Positions 32,909 through 41,652 of a stretch of DNA of 53,571 nt are shown here, piece after piece. Under the pieces are notes generated by a model. The model did not search any database, was not told the DNA's origin, and saw nothing but the letters and a program-made list of their open reading frames with translations. Made by a program: the position numbers and the translations under genes. Source of the stretch: Chloroflexota bacterium. Lineage in GTDB: Bacteria > Chloroflexota > Anaerolineae > UBA4142. The first letter of the stretch is position 1; each line of letters opens with the position of its first letter. The DNA lies in NCBI GenBank assembly GCA_016219275.1, contig JACRBM010000044.1, positions 1 through 53,571 on the forward strand. The letters are read 5' to 3'.

Positions 32909-32943
32909 AAAAAAAGAACCGGACTCAGTCCGGTTCTTTTTTT
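32909..32943. terminator. Strong bidirectional terminator closing operon B
   Basis: AGAACCGGAC (32915-32924) pairs with 32928-32937 around a 3-base loop, flanked by seven A and seven T. It ends the plus-strand operon and could also act on minus-strand transcription. Confidence 0.92.
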
Positions 32944-33038
32944 CGTGAGTTTCACCATCCGCTTACAACAAACACAAACTGTCCACTCGGCGACTTTACT
33001 GCCAACGGGCACAAACTGCGGTTTTATATCCACCCAAT

Positions 33039-33112
33039 TTGTCATGCTGAGCGAAGCGAAGCATCTCGCGACTAGCGAATTGCGATACCCTTCGCTTCGC
33101 TCAGGGTGACAA
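33039..33112. repeat. Palindromic GAGCGAAGCGAAG repeat
   Basis: TTGTCATGCTGAGCGAAGCG at 33039 is matched in inverted form by the end at 33112 (complement of TTGTCACCCTGAGCGAAGCG); about 23 bp arms. This type of repeat is widespread between genes in many bacteria. The rest of the 456-base gap (32804-33260) holds the terminator and no gene that I can support. Confidence 0.75.
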
Positions 33113-33260
33113 CCAAAAAGCGCAATTAATGATCGTGCCCAGTATAGCTCTTCCATGTCTTACTGTGCGCGAAATTCTCAGTGATCTCCCCTGGCACTTG
33201 CGTTCCTGCCAGCGCATGTGTGTGCGCTGACTCTGTGGTTAATCTGACATTGCCAAACTA

Positions 33261-33797
33261 CTACGGGCAAGTAACCTTGGGATTCCAGTCGTAGAACAAG
33301 CCACGCGGATTGTGTTTCCACCCCCACAGATGCAGTTCGTAGAACGGCGGGACACCATAGCGATTCGGACTGCCGACAAGGTGGAACGTTTGCCCAAACA
33401 GCACCGGCGGTTGCGAATGTTCCGCGTCCCACGCCGCCGCGAACACAATGTATTCCATCGCGACGAAATGCAATTGTCCGTTTTCGTTCGGTTCGTAGAT
33501 CACCGCTTCGGGGCGAAGTGGATCGAGCACCGTGTCGCCAGCCAAGTTGCCGTTGACAAAGTGGATGCCCATTGCGCCCTGACCCGGTTCGCTGACACAA
33601 TCCAGGAACTGGGCATAGCCCGCCGCTTGCGCGGTAGCGACATTGTGAAAATGAACGGTCGCGGCGCGCACTTGAGCGATTTGCGCGCCCAGCGGATCAT
33701 CCGCCAAAACATTCGGCGTAACCGCGAGCACAATCGCTCCGATCAGCGCGGCAACGCCGAGAACAAAAGCCAAACGCATCCCGTATTTGTTTTTCAT
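33261..33797 (-). CDS. Small secreted protein (family S, distant copy)
   Basis: A 178-residue protein with a signal peptide (about 1-32, FVLGVAALIGAIVLAV) and AAGGAGGG before the ATG. The mature part carries the family S order of motifs: GYAQFLDCVSEPGQGAMGIHF, RPEAVIYEPNENGQLHFVAMEY, PPVLFGQTF, and the closing WKHNPRGLFYDWNPKVTC. It is only moderately similar to the copies at 10722 and 46078. Unlike them it has a SARP-type operator, with an 83-base leader, and it follows the HEVTH gene at 33924. Function unknown. Confidence 0.82.
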   Translation of the reverse strand: MKNKYGMRLAFVLGVAALIGAIVLAVTPNVLADDPLGAQIAQVRAATVHFHNVATAQAAGYAQFLDCVSEPGQGAMGIHFVNGNLAGDTVLDPLRPEAVIYEPNENGQLHFVAMEYIVFAAAWDAEHSQPPVLFGQTFHLVGSPNRYGVPPFYELHLWGWKHNPRGLFYDWNPKVTCP

Positions 33798-33880
33798 TTT
33801 TCCCTCCTTGTGGGTAAATGAGATTTGTTCGAACTACTGCCGCCATTAAACCAGAAACGCACGTCTGGAATAACGTGGAA

Positions 33881-33909
33881 AGTACGGGGTTTTTGCAAAA
33901 CCGGTACGG
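33881..33909 (-). promoter_or_regulatory. SARP-type operator/promoter of the small secreted gene
   Basis: On the minus strand CCGTACC and CCGTACT start 22 bases apart; 8 bases after the second lies TATTCC as a candidate -10 box. The leader to the ATG is 83 bases and contains TTCTGGTTTAATGGCGGC. Confidence 0.75.
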
Positions 33910-33923
33910 GTATTGCCGCCATT

Positions 33924-34610
33924 CTAATCGTCCATAATGTTCGGGTGAGCGAGAATGCAGTACAGTTTCCAAAAGTTGGTGTTGAATGGCTCCGCGTCGT
34001 CGGCGAGTTGTTTTTCTGCGGCGCGACGATACGGTTCGCTTGAACCGGCGTCAGCGAATCTCGCCAGCATCAGTTCACGCTTAAACTGGAATTCCTTAGC
34101 ATACGCCGACCTTTCAGTCGCGAGGCATGTCGCCGCGTTCATTTTCGATGAGATACGCCCGGCGTGATAGTCGCGCAGATGGGTCACTTCGTGGATAAGC
34201 AAACTGAGCAGCATCACTTGGCGCGCCGCGCGTGTTTGCTCCCGCGCTGTGTTTGACACCGTGAAGGAAGCAAAGTGATCGTCGAATGTGATCGTGCCAT
34301 TCCCTTGCTCATCACAACAATCCGATTTGGCGGCAAGCCACCCGTCGTTGTCGGTCTGACCAACGGAAACGCTAAAGGGTTTGGCATCCTTCACGTACGC
34401 GTACCATTCGGGCAAATGGTCGCGCAACCAACGCAAATTGGCTTGCAAGAAAACCAGGTCGGCATCGCTAATCGAATCATCGAATGTGATGCCAGTGAGC
34501 AGATCAGTTGTCTCTATGGGCGCGGCGGCAACCGGGAAACCCAGAATGCCAAAACACAAAAGCACAACGGCGATGAGCACGACGAAAAGCGCGGTTGGAA
34601 ATTTTGACAT
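33924..34610 (-). CDS. Secreted HEVTH protein, putative zinc metallopeptidase (paralogue 2)
   Basis: A 228-residue protein with AGGAGG before its ATG and a signal peptide (about 1-30). It keeps all the family marks: LLTGITFDDSISDADL, LPEWYAYVKDAKPF, a CC pair in SDCCDEQGNG, SLLIHEVTHLRDYHAGR, then CLATERSAYAKEF and WKLYCILAHPNIMDD. The last ten residues are nearly identical to those of paralogue 1 at 5922. It is preceded by a SARP-type operator and lies directly downstream of the BTAD 2 / NB-ARC-LuxR 3 pair, which makes it a likely target of that pair. Exported protease activity is inferred only from HExxH. Confidence 0.82.
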   Translation of the reverse strand: MSKFPTALFVVLIAVVLLCFGILGFPVAAAPIETTDLLTGITFDDSISDADLVFLQANLRWLRDHLPEWYAYVKDAKPFSVSVGQTDNDGWLAAKSDCCDEQGNGTITFDDHFASFTVSNTAREQTRAARQVMLLSLLIHEVTHLRDYHAGRISSKMNAATCLATERSAYAKEFQFKRELMLARFADAGSSEPYRRAAEKQLADDAEPFNTNFWKLYCILAHPNIMDD

Positions 34611-34693
34611 TTTATCCTCCTGTCGAGCGAACGCGATTTGGTTGAACTAGTGCCACCATTTAACTCGAAATGCGCGAATCGGATTACGTGGAC

Positions 34694-34722
34694 AGTACGG
34701 AAGGTTTGGAAAACGAGTACGG
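34694..34722 (-). promoter_or_regulatory. SARP-type operator/promoter of HEVTH gene 2
   Basis: On the minus strand a perfect direct repeat CCGTACT, 15 bases, CCGTACT. This is the cleanest copy of the element. There are 83 bases to the ATG. Confidence 0.78.
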
Positions 34723-34730
34723 TAATTTTC

Positions 34731-34765
34731 AAAAAGAACAAGCCCGCAGAATTCTGCGGGCTTGT
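34731..34765 (-). terminator. Terminator of NB-ARC-LuxR gene 3
   Basis: ACAAGCCCGCAGAA (34738-34751) is directly followed by its complement (34752-34765); the minus strand continues with TTCTTTTT. It separates the regulator operon from the HEVTH promoter. Confidence 0.85.
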
Positions 34766-34783
34766 TTCTTGGCTTGTCTTGCA

Positions 34784-37333
34784 TCAGGGCAATGTCTTGT
34801 CGGGCTGGACCAGTCCGCGCTGCACCGCCCACGCCGCAATTTGCGTGCGCGCGTTGAAACCGAGCTTGTTGAGAATATTGCCGACATACCCTTCAACCGT
34901 TCGCTCACTCAGTACAAGGACTTCTGCAATTGCGCGATTCGATTTGCCCACCGCGATGAGCGCGGCAACCTCACATTCACGCGCAGTCAATCCATCCAAT
35001 TTTGTTTTCGCGGCTTGCCGTGTTTCTGCCAATTCGACTTGATCGTACTCAATCGCCTCACCGAACGCATACTGAATTGCTTGCTCCAATGACATGGCGC
35101 GTCCTTCCGCCCAAACGATTGCCAACCGGTTTGATTCCAACCGGTCGTGCAGATTTCTAATCATTACCGTGTGGCGTGCGCGATACATCCCCAGCATCGG
35201 GACGCCGAGCGTTTCGCGCAGAACCTCTGCCGCGCCCAAAAGTCGTGTAGCGCGTTCGTGACGACCGTTCGCGCTTGCCGTCCCGGCGAGTCCCTCGATA
35301 CATTTGAGCGTGTTTCGTTTGTCGCCCTGTGCTTGGAAAATCGCAAGACTCTGCGAAAAAAGTTTTTGGGCATGCTCCGTGTCACCTCGACTCGCCGCAA
35401 CCAGTCCGAGATCGTGCAGACAACGAGGAATCTCGAACTGGTCGTTCAACTCCTGCGACATTTTCAAACTTGATTCCAGCCATGCTTCGGCAATGGGGTC
35501 GCCTTGCGCTTGCGCGGTTGATCCGAGGTCGCGCAGTGAACTGGCAATCGCATTCCGATCATTCAACGCACGCCGAATCGCTAATGCTTCCTCGAACAGT
35601 GTCCGCGCGCGCGCGTAATCGCCCTGATCGCGCACAACTAATCCCAGCGTGGTTAGAGAAATTGCGATGCTTGGCTGATCGTCCAATTGGCGTAAAATCG
35701 CCAACGATTTTTCTACGAGCGCGCGCGCCGCCGTGTTGTCGCCTTGGGTCAATGCCGCGAAACTACGATATTTGAGCGAGCGCGCCACACTTACATCGTC
35801 TTCGATTTCTTCCGCCAGCGCGGTGCTCTCTTCCAACAACTGGTGCGCTTCGGCGTAATCGCCTTGGAGGATTGCCCAATAACCAGCCAGGTTCAGCACG
35901 CGCACGCGGGCAACGCCTAGCTGCGAACGCGATTCGACAGAGAGGGAAAGCAAAGCGCGACAGGTTGCGCGTGCTTCGCTCAGATAACCCACTGTTTCCC
36001 AGAACTCGCCCAGCGCACTTGCCAAACGTAATCCTGGCTCGACCAGCCCCAATGCGTGCGCCGTTTTCAGCGCGACACGCAAATTGTCGTACTCTACGTG
36101 TAAATGATTCATCCGCTGATTCGCGCCAGAACCTTCGTGTTTCGGCTCGGTCTCCTCGGCGACCTGGAGAAAAAAATCGAGATGCCGCGCGCGCAAGGAA
36201 TATGCTTCACCTGCTTCAGTCATTTTTTCGCTCGCGTATTGGCGAATCGTTTCCAACATTCGATAGCGCGCGGCGGCGCCTTCCTCATACTTGAACACAC
36301 TGACGAGCGATTTGTCCACCAAGTCCGCAAGCACATCGAGCATGTCGTCGGCATGGAGTCCATCGCCCGCGCAGATCACTTCGGCTTGATCGAGCGTGAA
36401 GCCACCGGCAAACACCGCGAGACGCCGAAACAAAATTCGCTCCGGCTCGCTCAATAGATCGAAACTCCAATCCATCGTCGCGCGCAAAGTTTGTTGGCGC
36501 GGCATCGCGTTGATACTGCCGCGCGTCAATAATCGAAAAACATTGTCCAGCCGTGCGGCAATCTGCGCGACGGTCAGCATTTTGACGCGCGCGGCGGCAA
36601 GTTCGATGGCGAGTGGAATTCCATCCACGCGTTGGCAGATTTGCGCGATGAAAGGCGCATTGTCGCGCGTCAATTCAAAACGCGGCGCAATCGCGTCCGC
36701 GCGTTCGACGAACAAATGGATGGATTCGTATTGCGCGAGAATGTCCAGCGCGGGTAAATCCTGGGTTGGGGGTAGAGTGAGCGAGGGCACACGATACAAG
36801 GATTCTCCGGCGATGTTCAACGCTTCGCGGCTCGTCGCCAAAATTTTCAAATCGGGGCAACTCGTCAAAAGCGATTCGGCTAACTGCGCGCACGCGTGAA
36901 TCAAATGCTCGCAGTTGTCGAGAACAAGCAGAACATTTTTCGCGCGCAGAAAATTTTTGAGTAGATCAATCGGCGCGAGTTTGCCGGCTTGGCGCAAATC
37001 GAAAACGGATGCAACGGTTTGTGAAACGAGTGCGGAATCTGCGAGCGATCCCAACTCGATCAGCCAGACGCCATCGGGAAATTTATCGCGAAGACTATCG
37101 GCAACTTGAATTGCCAAGCGCGTTTTGCCGCAGCCGCCCGAACCGGTCAACGTGAGCAACCTCACTCCCACCCCCTTGCCCCCTCCCTCTCTCCTGTCGC
37201 TGAACTGTGCGACAGGAGAGAGGGAGGGGGTTGGGGAAGAGGGTGAGGTCAGTAATCGCTTGACCTCCGCGATTTCTTTTTCGCGCCCGATAAAACGCGT
37301 GAGTGCGATCGGCAGGTTGTTATGCTCCGTCAT
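34784..37333 (-). CDS. NB-ARC/TPR regulator with C-terminal LuxR helix-turn-helix (copy 3)
   Basis: I place the start at ATG 37333 (MTEHNNLPIALTRF), matching the paralogues; it then overlaps the end of the BTAD 2 gene by 14 bases, so translation is likely coupled. The 849-residue product has the P-loop GSGGCGKTR at about 61-69, LLVLDNCEHLI, ATSREAL, GIPLAIELAAARVK, a TPR region and a C-terminal LuxR HTH (LTARECEVAALIAVGKSNRA, SERTVEGYVGNILNKLGF). A palindromic insertion (37161-37248) adds about 28 residues rich in Ser, Pro and Gly just before the P-loop strand. With BTAD 2 it forms a two-regulator operon. Confidence 0.9.
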   Translation of the reverse strand: MTEHNNLPIALTRFIGREKEIAEVKRLLTSPSSPTPSLSPVAQFSDRREGGGKGVGVRLLTLTGSGGCGKTRLAIQVADSLRDKFPDGVWLIELGSLADSALVSQTVASVFDLRQAGKLAPIDLLKNFLRAKNVLLVLDNCEHLIHACAQLAESLLTSCPDLKILATSREALNIAGESLYRVPSLTLPPTQDLPALDILAQYESIHLFVERADAIAPRFELTRDNAPFIAQICQRVDGIPLAIELAAARVKMLTVAQIAARLDNVFRLLTRGSINAMPRQQTLRATMDWSFDLLSEPERILFRRLAVFAGGFTLDQAEVICAGDGLHADDMLDVLADLVDKSLVSVFKYEEGAAARYRMLETIRQYASEKMTEAGEAYSLRARHLDFFLQVAEETEPKHEGSGANQRMNHLHVEYDNLRVALKTAHALGLVEPGLRLASALGEFWETVGYLSEARATCRALLSLSVESRSQLGVARVRVLNLAGYWAILQGDYAEAHQLLEESTALAEEIEDDVSVARSLKYRSFAALTQGDNTAARALVEKSLAILRQLDDQPSIAISLTTLGLVVRDQGDYARARTLFEEALAIRRALNDRNAIASSLRDLGSTAQAQGDPIAEAWLESSLKMSQELNDQFEIPRCLHDLGLVAASRGDTEHAQKLFSQSLAIFQAQGDKRNTLKCIEGLAGTASANGRHERATRLLGAAEVLRETLGVPMLGMYRARHTVMIRNLHDRLESNRLAIVWAEGRAMSLEQAIQYAFGEAIEYDQVELAETRQAAKTKLDGLTARECEVAALIAVGKSNRAIAEVLVLSERTVEGYVGNILNKLGFNARTQIAAWAVQRGLVQPDKTLP
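37161..37248 (-). repeat. In-frame palindromic insertion before the P-loop, NB-ARC gene 3
   Basis: An imperfect inverted repeat of about 88 bases; the inner arm CCCCCTCCCTCTCTCCTGTC is perfect. It is read through in frame as a Ser/Pro then Arg/Gly-rich loop. Uninserted paralogues go directly from the GREKEIAEV helix to the RLLTLTGSGG strand. Confidence 0.8.
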
Positions 37334-40187
37334 TGAGCACATCCTCAACGATGTTTTCTAGTTTCATCGCGCGTCCTTCTTCGAACGCGCGCGCAAAACC
37401 ATCATCACCCAGTTGCGCGCGAATCGGTTGAATGATCTGCTCCAACTCGGCACGTCGCTCCTCGGATAAAATCACTCCCAACTCTGCGCGCCCCGACTCA
37501 ATTGCACCGAGAATTTGCGCGGCGCGGCGCGGTTGCCCTTGTGCCACCAACACCAGCGCAAACGTCTCGAGCGCTTGATGCAGTGAGAACATTTCCTTCA
37601 TTCGCCATAGCGTAGATATGGCGCGTTTGAGTAGCGCGTCGGCTTGCTTCAAATCGCCCTGAGCACAAGCAATCCGACCCAAGTCAACGAACCGCCGCGT
37701 GATCATCCGTTCGTCGCCGAGTTCTTCAGATAACCTGAGACCTTCCTCGTTAATGGCTTTGGCGCGCGCAAAATCTCCGGCGCGTTCGGCAAACGCGTCA
37801 AAGTTTTGGAGCGCATGGGTAATGCCCCATTTGTCACCCATCGCGCGGCAGAGTGTCAATGCTTCTTGAAAATACAGTTCCGCTTGATCCAATTTGCCGA
37901 GACGGTTGGAAACTACGCCAAGCAAGTTGAGAACCCGACCAATCCGCATTCGGTTTTCTAAATCGCGATAGAGCGACAGTGCTTGTCGCCATATTTCTTC
38001 CGCCCGCGCGTTCTCACCCACATCCGCGACCGCCATGCCCAACGCAAAGAGCGCCTCGGCGCGGATTACCGCGGGCGCGTCGCGCGTCAACGCTTCCGCT
38101 GTTTCGCTCCAACTTTTCGCTTCGCGATAATGATTCCGCACGAAAAAGTAATACACGAGCGCGGCGTTGAGTTGCGCGCCCGCCGCGCCTTGTCCGTTTT
38201 CAAATGCCCACGCGAGCGCGGTGCGGCAATTGTCAATCTCGGCATCCAATTGTTTAAACCAGCGCTTCATTTCCGGCGTGCGTAATTTCGCGTCCGCCTC
38301 AATCGCGAATTGGACAAACCAATCCAGATGACGACGATAAAGTTTTTCCGCTTCACCGGCTTGCGCCAATTTTTCGCGCGCGTACTCACGAATCGTTTCA
38401 AGGAAATGATAACGCGTTGCGCCGCTCTGCTCGGCGACGACGACGAGCGACTTGTCAATCAAGCGCAACAATAAATCAAGAACGTGTGACGTAGCCAGCG
38501 ATTCATCCGTGCAAATTTCTTCCACCGCATTGAGCGTCCACCCGCCGGCGAAAACCGCCAGCCGACGAAACAGCGCACGCTCGTTTTCGGACAACAAATC
38601 AAAACTCCAATCTATTGTCGCGCGCAAAGTTTGCTGGCGCGGCAACGCTGTACGCTGTCCACTCGCGAGCAATTGAAAACGATGGTCAAGCCGTTGCGCG
38701 ATTTCTTCGACGGATAACCCTTTCACGCGCGCCGCCGCGAGTTCAAGCGCGAGCGGCATTCCATCGAGCCGCGCACAAATCTGCGCGACCGCACGCGCAT
38801 TACCATTCAATTTCCAATTCGGCGCGACGGCTTGCGCGCGCTGAACGAAAAGTTGAAGCGCGTCGTATTGCGCCAGTTGATCGAGCGGCGGCAAATTCGC
38901 CGCGTCCGGCACGGCGAGCGACGGCACGCGCCACACGACTTCGCCCGCGAGATTCAACGCCTCGCGACTCGTCGCTAAAATTTTCAGTGTGGGACACGCG
39001 CTCAACAGTGTTTCGATCAAGTGCGCGCACGCCTCGATCAGATGCTCGCAATTGTCCACCACCAGCAACAACTCTTTTGCGCGCAAATAGTTGATGAGCA
39101 ATGGAATGATCGGAATATCGCTCGATTCACGCAAGCCGAATACAGCCGCAAGCGATTGCGGCACACGCGCGCCATCCGTTAGCGCGGATAGGTCAACCCA
39201 CCACACACCGTTTTTGAAACGATTCGCGTTCGCGAGTTCGGTCGCGAACTGAATCACTAAACGCGTCTTGCCGCAACCCCCCGACCCGGTCAGGGTGAGC
39301 AAGCGCGTCCCGCGCAGACCTTCCAGGTTTCCAAAACCTGGAAGGTCTAGGTCGAGCAGTCGCTTTATCTCCGCAAGTTCGTTAGCGCGTCCCACAAAAC
39401 TCGTCAACGGATGCGGCAGATTCGTAAACATCGCCTCGCGTGATCTTGCGCCGCTCAACGCCTGCTCGATCTGATCGCGCAATGCAATTGTTTCCGGCGA
39501 CGGTTCGACGCCGAGTTCCTCGCGCAACATTTTCGCGCACTCGTCGAACTGCTTGAGCGCGCCGATGCGGTCGCCGGTCGCGGCGTGACAAAAGATGATG
39601 TGTTGGTCCGCTTTTTCGTTCGCGGGATCGTGCGTCAAAACTTTTTGCGCGAGTTCGATTGCGCGCGCGTATTCACTCTTCGCGCGATGATGTTGCGCGA
39701 GGTGTAACAGCGCGTCGATGTAGATCGCGCGGAGTTGTTCGCGTTCGGGGAGAATCCAATCGTCGTAGAAATCCGGGAGCAGGTCGTGGTAATTTTCGAT
39801 TTTCAATTTCAGATTTTCGATTTCTGAATCTGCAATCTGCAATCTGCAATCTGCAATCTCGCGCGCGTCCACCCAAATCGGAAAATCCGGATTGAGTTGG
39901 ACCGTCTCGCGATCCGCCAATAAAAGATCATTGCCAAGCTCCTGACGAAGTGAAAAGAGCGCGGTGCGCAGCGAACGGCGCGCGAGTTCGTCGGTGGAAT
40001 CGCCCCAGCAAAGTGCGGCAAGTTTTTCGCGCGCGTGCGGTTCGGGATGCAAAGCCAGGTACGCCAAGAGCGATTCAACTTTGCGCGTGGGGAGATGGAT
40101 CGTTTGTGCGTCGCGTTCGACCTGAAACGCGCCCAGCAGAGTTACGCGGACCAATTTCGCGATTTGCGCTGGTGAGCTATTTGCCAT
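37320..40187 (-). CDS. BTAD (SARP-type) regulator with NB-ARC and TPR domains (copy 2)
   Basis: A 955-residue paralogue of BTAD 1, with GGAGGGC before the ATG. The N-terminal winged helix (LPTRKVESLLAYLALHPEPH, ARRSLRTALFSLRQEL) and BTAD domain (FYDDWILPEREQLRAIYIDALL) are followed by the NB-ARC module with P-loop GSGGCGKTR at about 299-307, LLLVVDNCEHLI and a TPR tail. It has two in-frame palindromic insertions, one between DNA-binding and BTAD domains and one before the P-loop. Its 3' end overlaps NB-ARC-LuxR 3, and it starts 19 bases after the solute-binding protein gene, so the three may share a transcript. Confidence 0.9.
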   Translation of the reverse strand: MANSSPAQIAKLVRVTLLGAFQVERDAQTIHLPTRKVESLLAYLALHPEPHAREKLAALCWGDSTDELARRSLRTALFSLRQELGNDLLLADRETVQLNPDFPIWVDAREIADCRLQIADSEIENLKLKIENYHDLLPDFYDDWILPEREQLRAIYIDALLHLAQHHRAKSEYARAIELAQKVLTHDPANEKADQHIIFCHAATGDRIGALKQFDECAKMLREELGVEPSPETIALRDQIEQALSGARSREAMFTNLPHPLTSFVGRANELAEIKRLLDLDLPGFGNLEGLRGTRLLTLTGSGGCGKTRLVIQFATELANANRFKNGVWWVDLSALTDGARVPQSLAAVFGLRESSDIPIIPLLINYLRAKELLLVVDNCEHLIEACAHLIETLLSACPTLKILATSREALNLAGEVVWRVPSLAVPDAANLPPLDQLAQYDALQLFVQRAQAVAPNWKLNGNARAVAQICARLDGMPLALELAAARVKGLSVEEIAQRLDHRFQLLASGQRTALPRQQTLRATIDWSFDLLSENERALFRRLAVFAGGWTLNAVEEICTDESLATSHVLDLLLRLIDKSLVVVAEQSGATRYHFLETIREYAREKLAQAGEAEKLYRRHLDWFVQFAIEADAKLRTPEMKRWFKQLDAEIDNCRTALAWAFENGQGAAGAQLNAALVYYFFVRNHYREAKSWSETAEALTRDAPAVIRAEALFALGMAVADVGENARAEEIWRQALSLYRDLENRMRIGRVLNLLGVVSNRLGKLDQAELYFQEALTLCRAMGDKWGITHALQNFDAFAERAGDFARAKAINEEGLRLSEELGDERMITRRFVDLGRIACAQGDLKQADALLKRAISTLWRMKEMFSLHQALETFALVLVAQGQPRRAAQILGAIESGRAELGVILSEERRAELEQIIQPIRAQLGDDGFARAFEEGRAMKLENIVEDVLNDGA
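39316..39348 (-). repeat. In-frame palindrome before the P-loop, BTAD 2
   Basis: AGACCTTCCAGGTTT (39316-39330) is exactly complementary to 39334-39348 around a 3-base loop. It is translated as LDLPGFGNLEGL immediately before RLLTLTGSGG, the same position as the insertions in NB-ARC genes 3 and 4, although the DNA is unrelated. Confidence 0.85.
39791..39859 (-). repeat. In-frame AATCTGC-type repeat in BTAD 2 linker
   Basis: AATCTGC is repeated four times with nearby TTTCGATTTTCAATTTCAGA; it encodes CRLQIADSEIENLKLKIEN between DNA-binding and BTAD domains. Confidence 0.7.
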
Positions 40188-40206
40188 CGGCTTGCCCTCC
40201 TTCGCT

Positions 40207-41592
40207 CTACCTGCTTGAGATCAAAAGATCAGCTTCCGGCGCGATACGTTGAATTGCCTCTGCGGGTTTGGCTTTGCCGAAAATAATGTTCTGGTATTCC
40301 GCATGGAACAAGCGCGTGAGTTTACCCCAATCCGCCATCAACGGCGTGATCCACAAGTCGGGCAACATCGGAATGAACTTATCGAGCGGGTCAACGACCT
40401 TGACCGACTTGCGTGCGCCTGGCGCGAAATAAAAGCCGGTGGGTAAGTTTGAACTGGGTGGGACATCCTCTTGCACTTGACTGCTCGTGAGATAACGCGC
40501 GAGGTCCATCGCCGCTTGGCGTTTGGCATCGTCCTTGATTTTGGCAACCGCGATCAATCCGACTGCGCCCACCGTGAGTTTGTTGCCATTGACCGTCGGA
40601 TGCGGATAGATTTCAAAATTCACTTTGCTTGCAACCAAGGTTGGAGCAAAGCCGGTCGCGTCCACAATCATCGCGTACTGCTTGCTTTGGAAACCGCGCT
40701 TGATGTCAGTATCGCGTTGCGCGCCAAAGTCGGGCGGCGTTACTTTGTGGACGAGCGCGAGATCGGCAAACCGTTGCAAACCGGCAAACGCTTTGGGATT
40801 GTTGAATCCGAACTTGCCATCTTTGCCAATCGCGCGCACGCTCGGATCTTCGTTCATCCACAAGCCCCAGGTCGTGTTGACTCCGGGATCGATGAATCCG
40901 GAAAAGCCATAAACTGGTTCGCCATTCGCGCGCTTGAACGTCGTCTTTTTTGCCGCGTCCACAAATTGATCCCAGGTCCAATCTTTGGGTGGGAGCGGAA
41001 CCTGGGCTTCGGCAAAGACATCCTTGTTCACATAGATGCCCATTGGCACAACCCAGAGGGGCCACGCCCATGCTTTGCCATCTTTGAGACGAGTCACGTC
41101 GAGCACATTCGGCAAAATGTCCGCTTTGTCTGAAATGGTGAGGTACGGATCAATCGGTTCGATGAGATCGTCGCGCACGTACAAAGGCAATCGGTCGGAT
41201 GCCAAGCGAAGAACTTCGATCCCTTGACCATTTTGAAGTGCGATCGTCAATTTGGTGATGCCTTCGTCGGTTGGTGGATAGCTATTCAGTTCGACTTGGA
41301 TCTCCGGATTATCCGCCATAAATTGCGCAACCGCGTTGCCGAAGGAACTCTCCCGCGCATTGCTCGGTGTCGCACCCAGGAGCCAGAAATTCAGTACGCC
41401 TTTGTATCCGCTCGCGCTTTTGCGGATTCCGCCTTTCGCGTTGCGCGCAGATGGCGCTGATTGCTTTGGCGCGATGGTTATCGCGGGCACGCGCGTTTCA
41501 CCGGGCGATTTGGTTTCGGAGGTTGGTGGTCCACACGCGACTAGAAATGTGATAGCGATGATCAACGCGCAAAAAAATGTTGCGGGTTTCAT
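40207..41592 (-). CDS. Extracellular solute-binding lipoprotein (ABC family 1)
   Basis: A 461-residue lipoprotein: signal ending LVACG (lipid Cys at about 20), a short Ser/Pro-rich spacer, then a two-lobed binding protein of the SBP family 1 (maltose/sugar) type, with FWLLGATPSN...FGNAVAQFMADNPEIQVEL near the start and GQGIEVLRLASDRLPLY, VVPMGIYVNKDVF and PKDWTWDQFVDAAKKTT. TGGAGGA precedes the ATG. Typical relatives deliver sugars to an ABC importer, but no permease or ATPase lies in the window and the adjoining genes are regulators. It may serve a distant permease, or sense a ligand for the regulators (inference). Confidence 0.87.
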   Translation of the reverse strand: MKPATFFCALIIAITFLVACGPPTSETKSPGETRVPAITIAPKQSAPSARNAKGGIRKSASGYKGVLNFWLLGATPSNARESSFGNAVAQFMADNPEIQVELNSYPPTDEGITKLTIALQNGQGIEVLRLASDRLPLYVRDDLIEPIDPYLTISDKADILPNVLDVTRLKDGKAWAWPLWVVPMGIYVNKDVFAEAQVPLPPKDWTWDQFVDAAKKTTFKRANGEPVYGFSGFIDPGVNTTWGLWMNEDPSVRAIGKDGKFGFNNPKAFAGLQRFADLALVHKVTPPDFGAQRDTDIKRGFQSKQYAMIVDATGFAPTLVASKVNFEIYPHPTVNGNKLTVGAVGLIAVAKIKDDAKRQAAMDLARYLTSSQVQEDVPPSSNLPTGFYFAPGARKSVKVVDPLDKFIPMLPDLWITPLMADWGKLTRLFHAEYQNIIFGKAKPAEAIQRIAPEADLLISSR

Positions 41593-41652
41593 GTGTCCTC
41601 CATCAGAACAGCGCCAAGGACTGTCATCACTTGGTCAGAATTGATCCGTCGC

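Noticed and set aside
32804-33260. Hidden gene in the 456-base gap
   Set aside because: Only short open frames without ribosome sites were seen; the space is taken by a terminator and a palindromic repeat.
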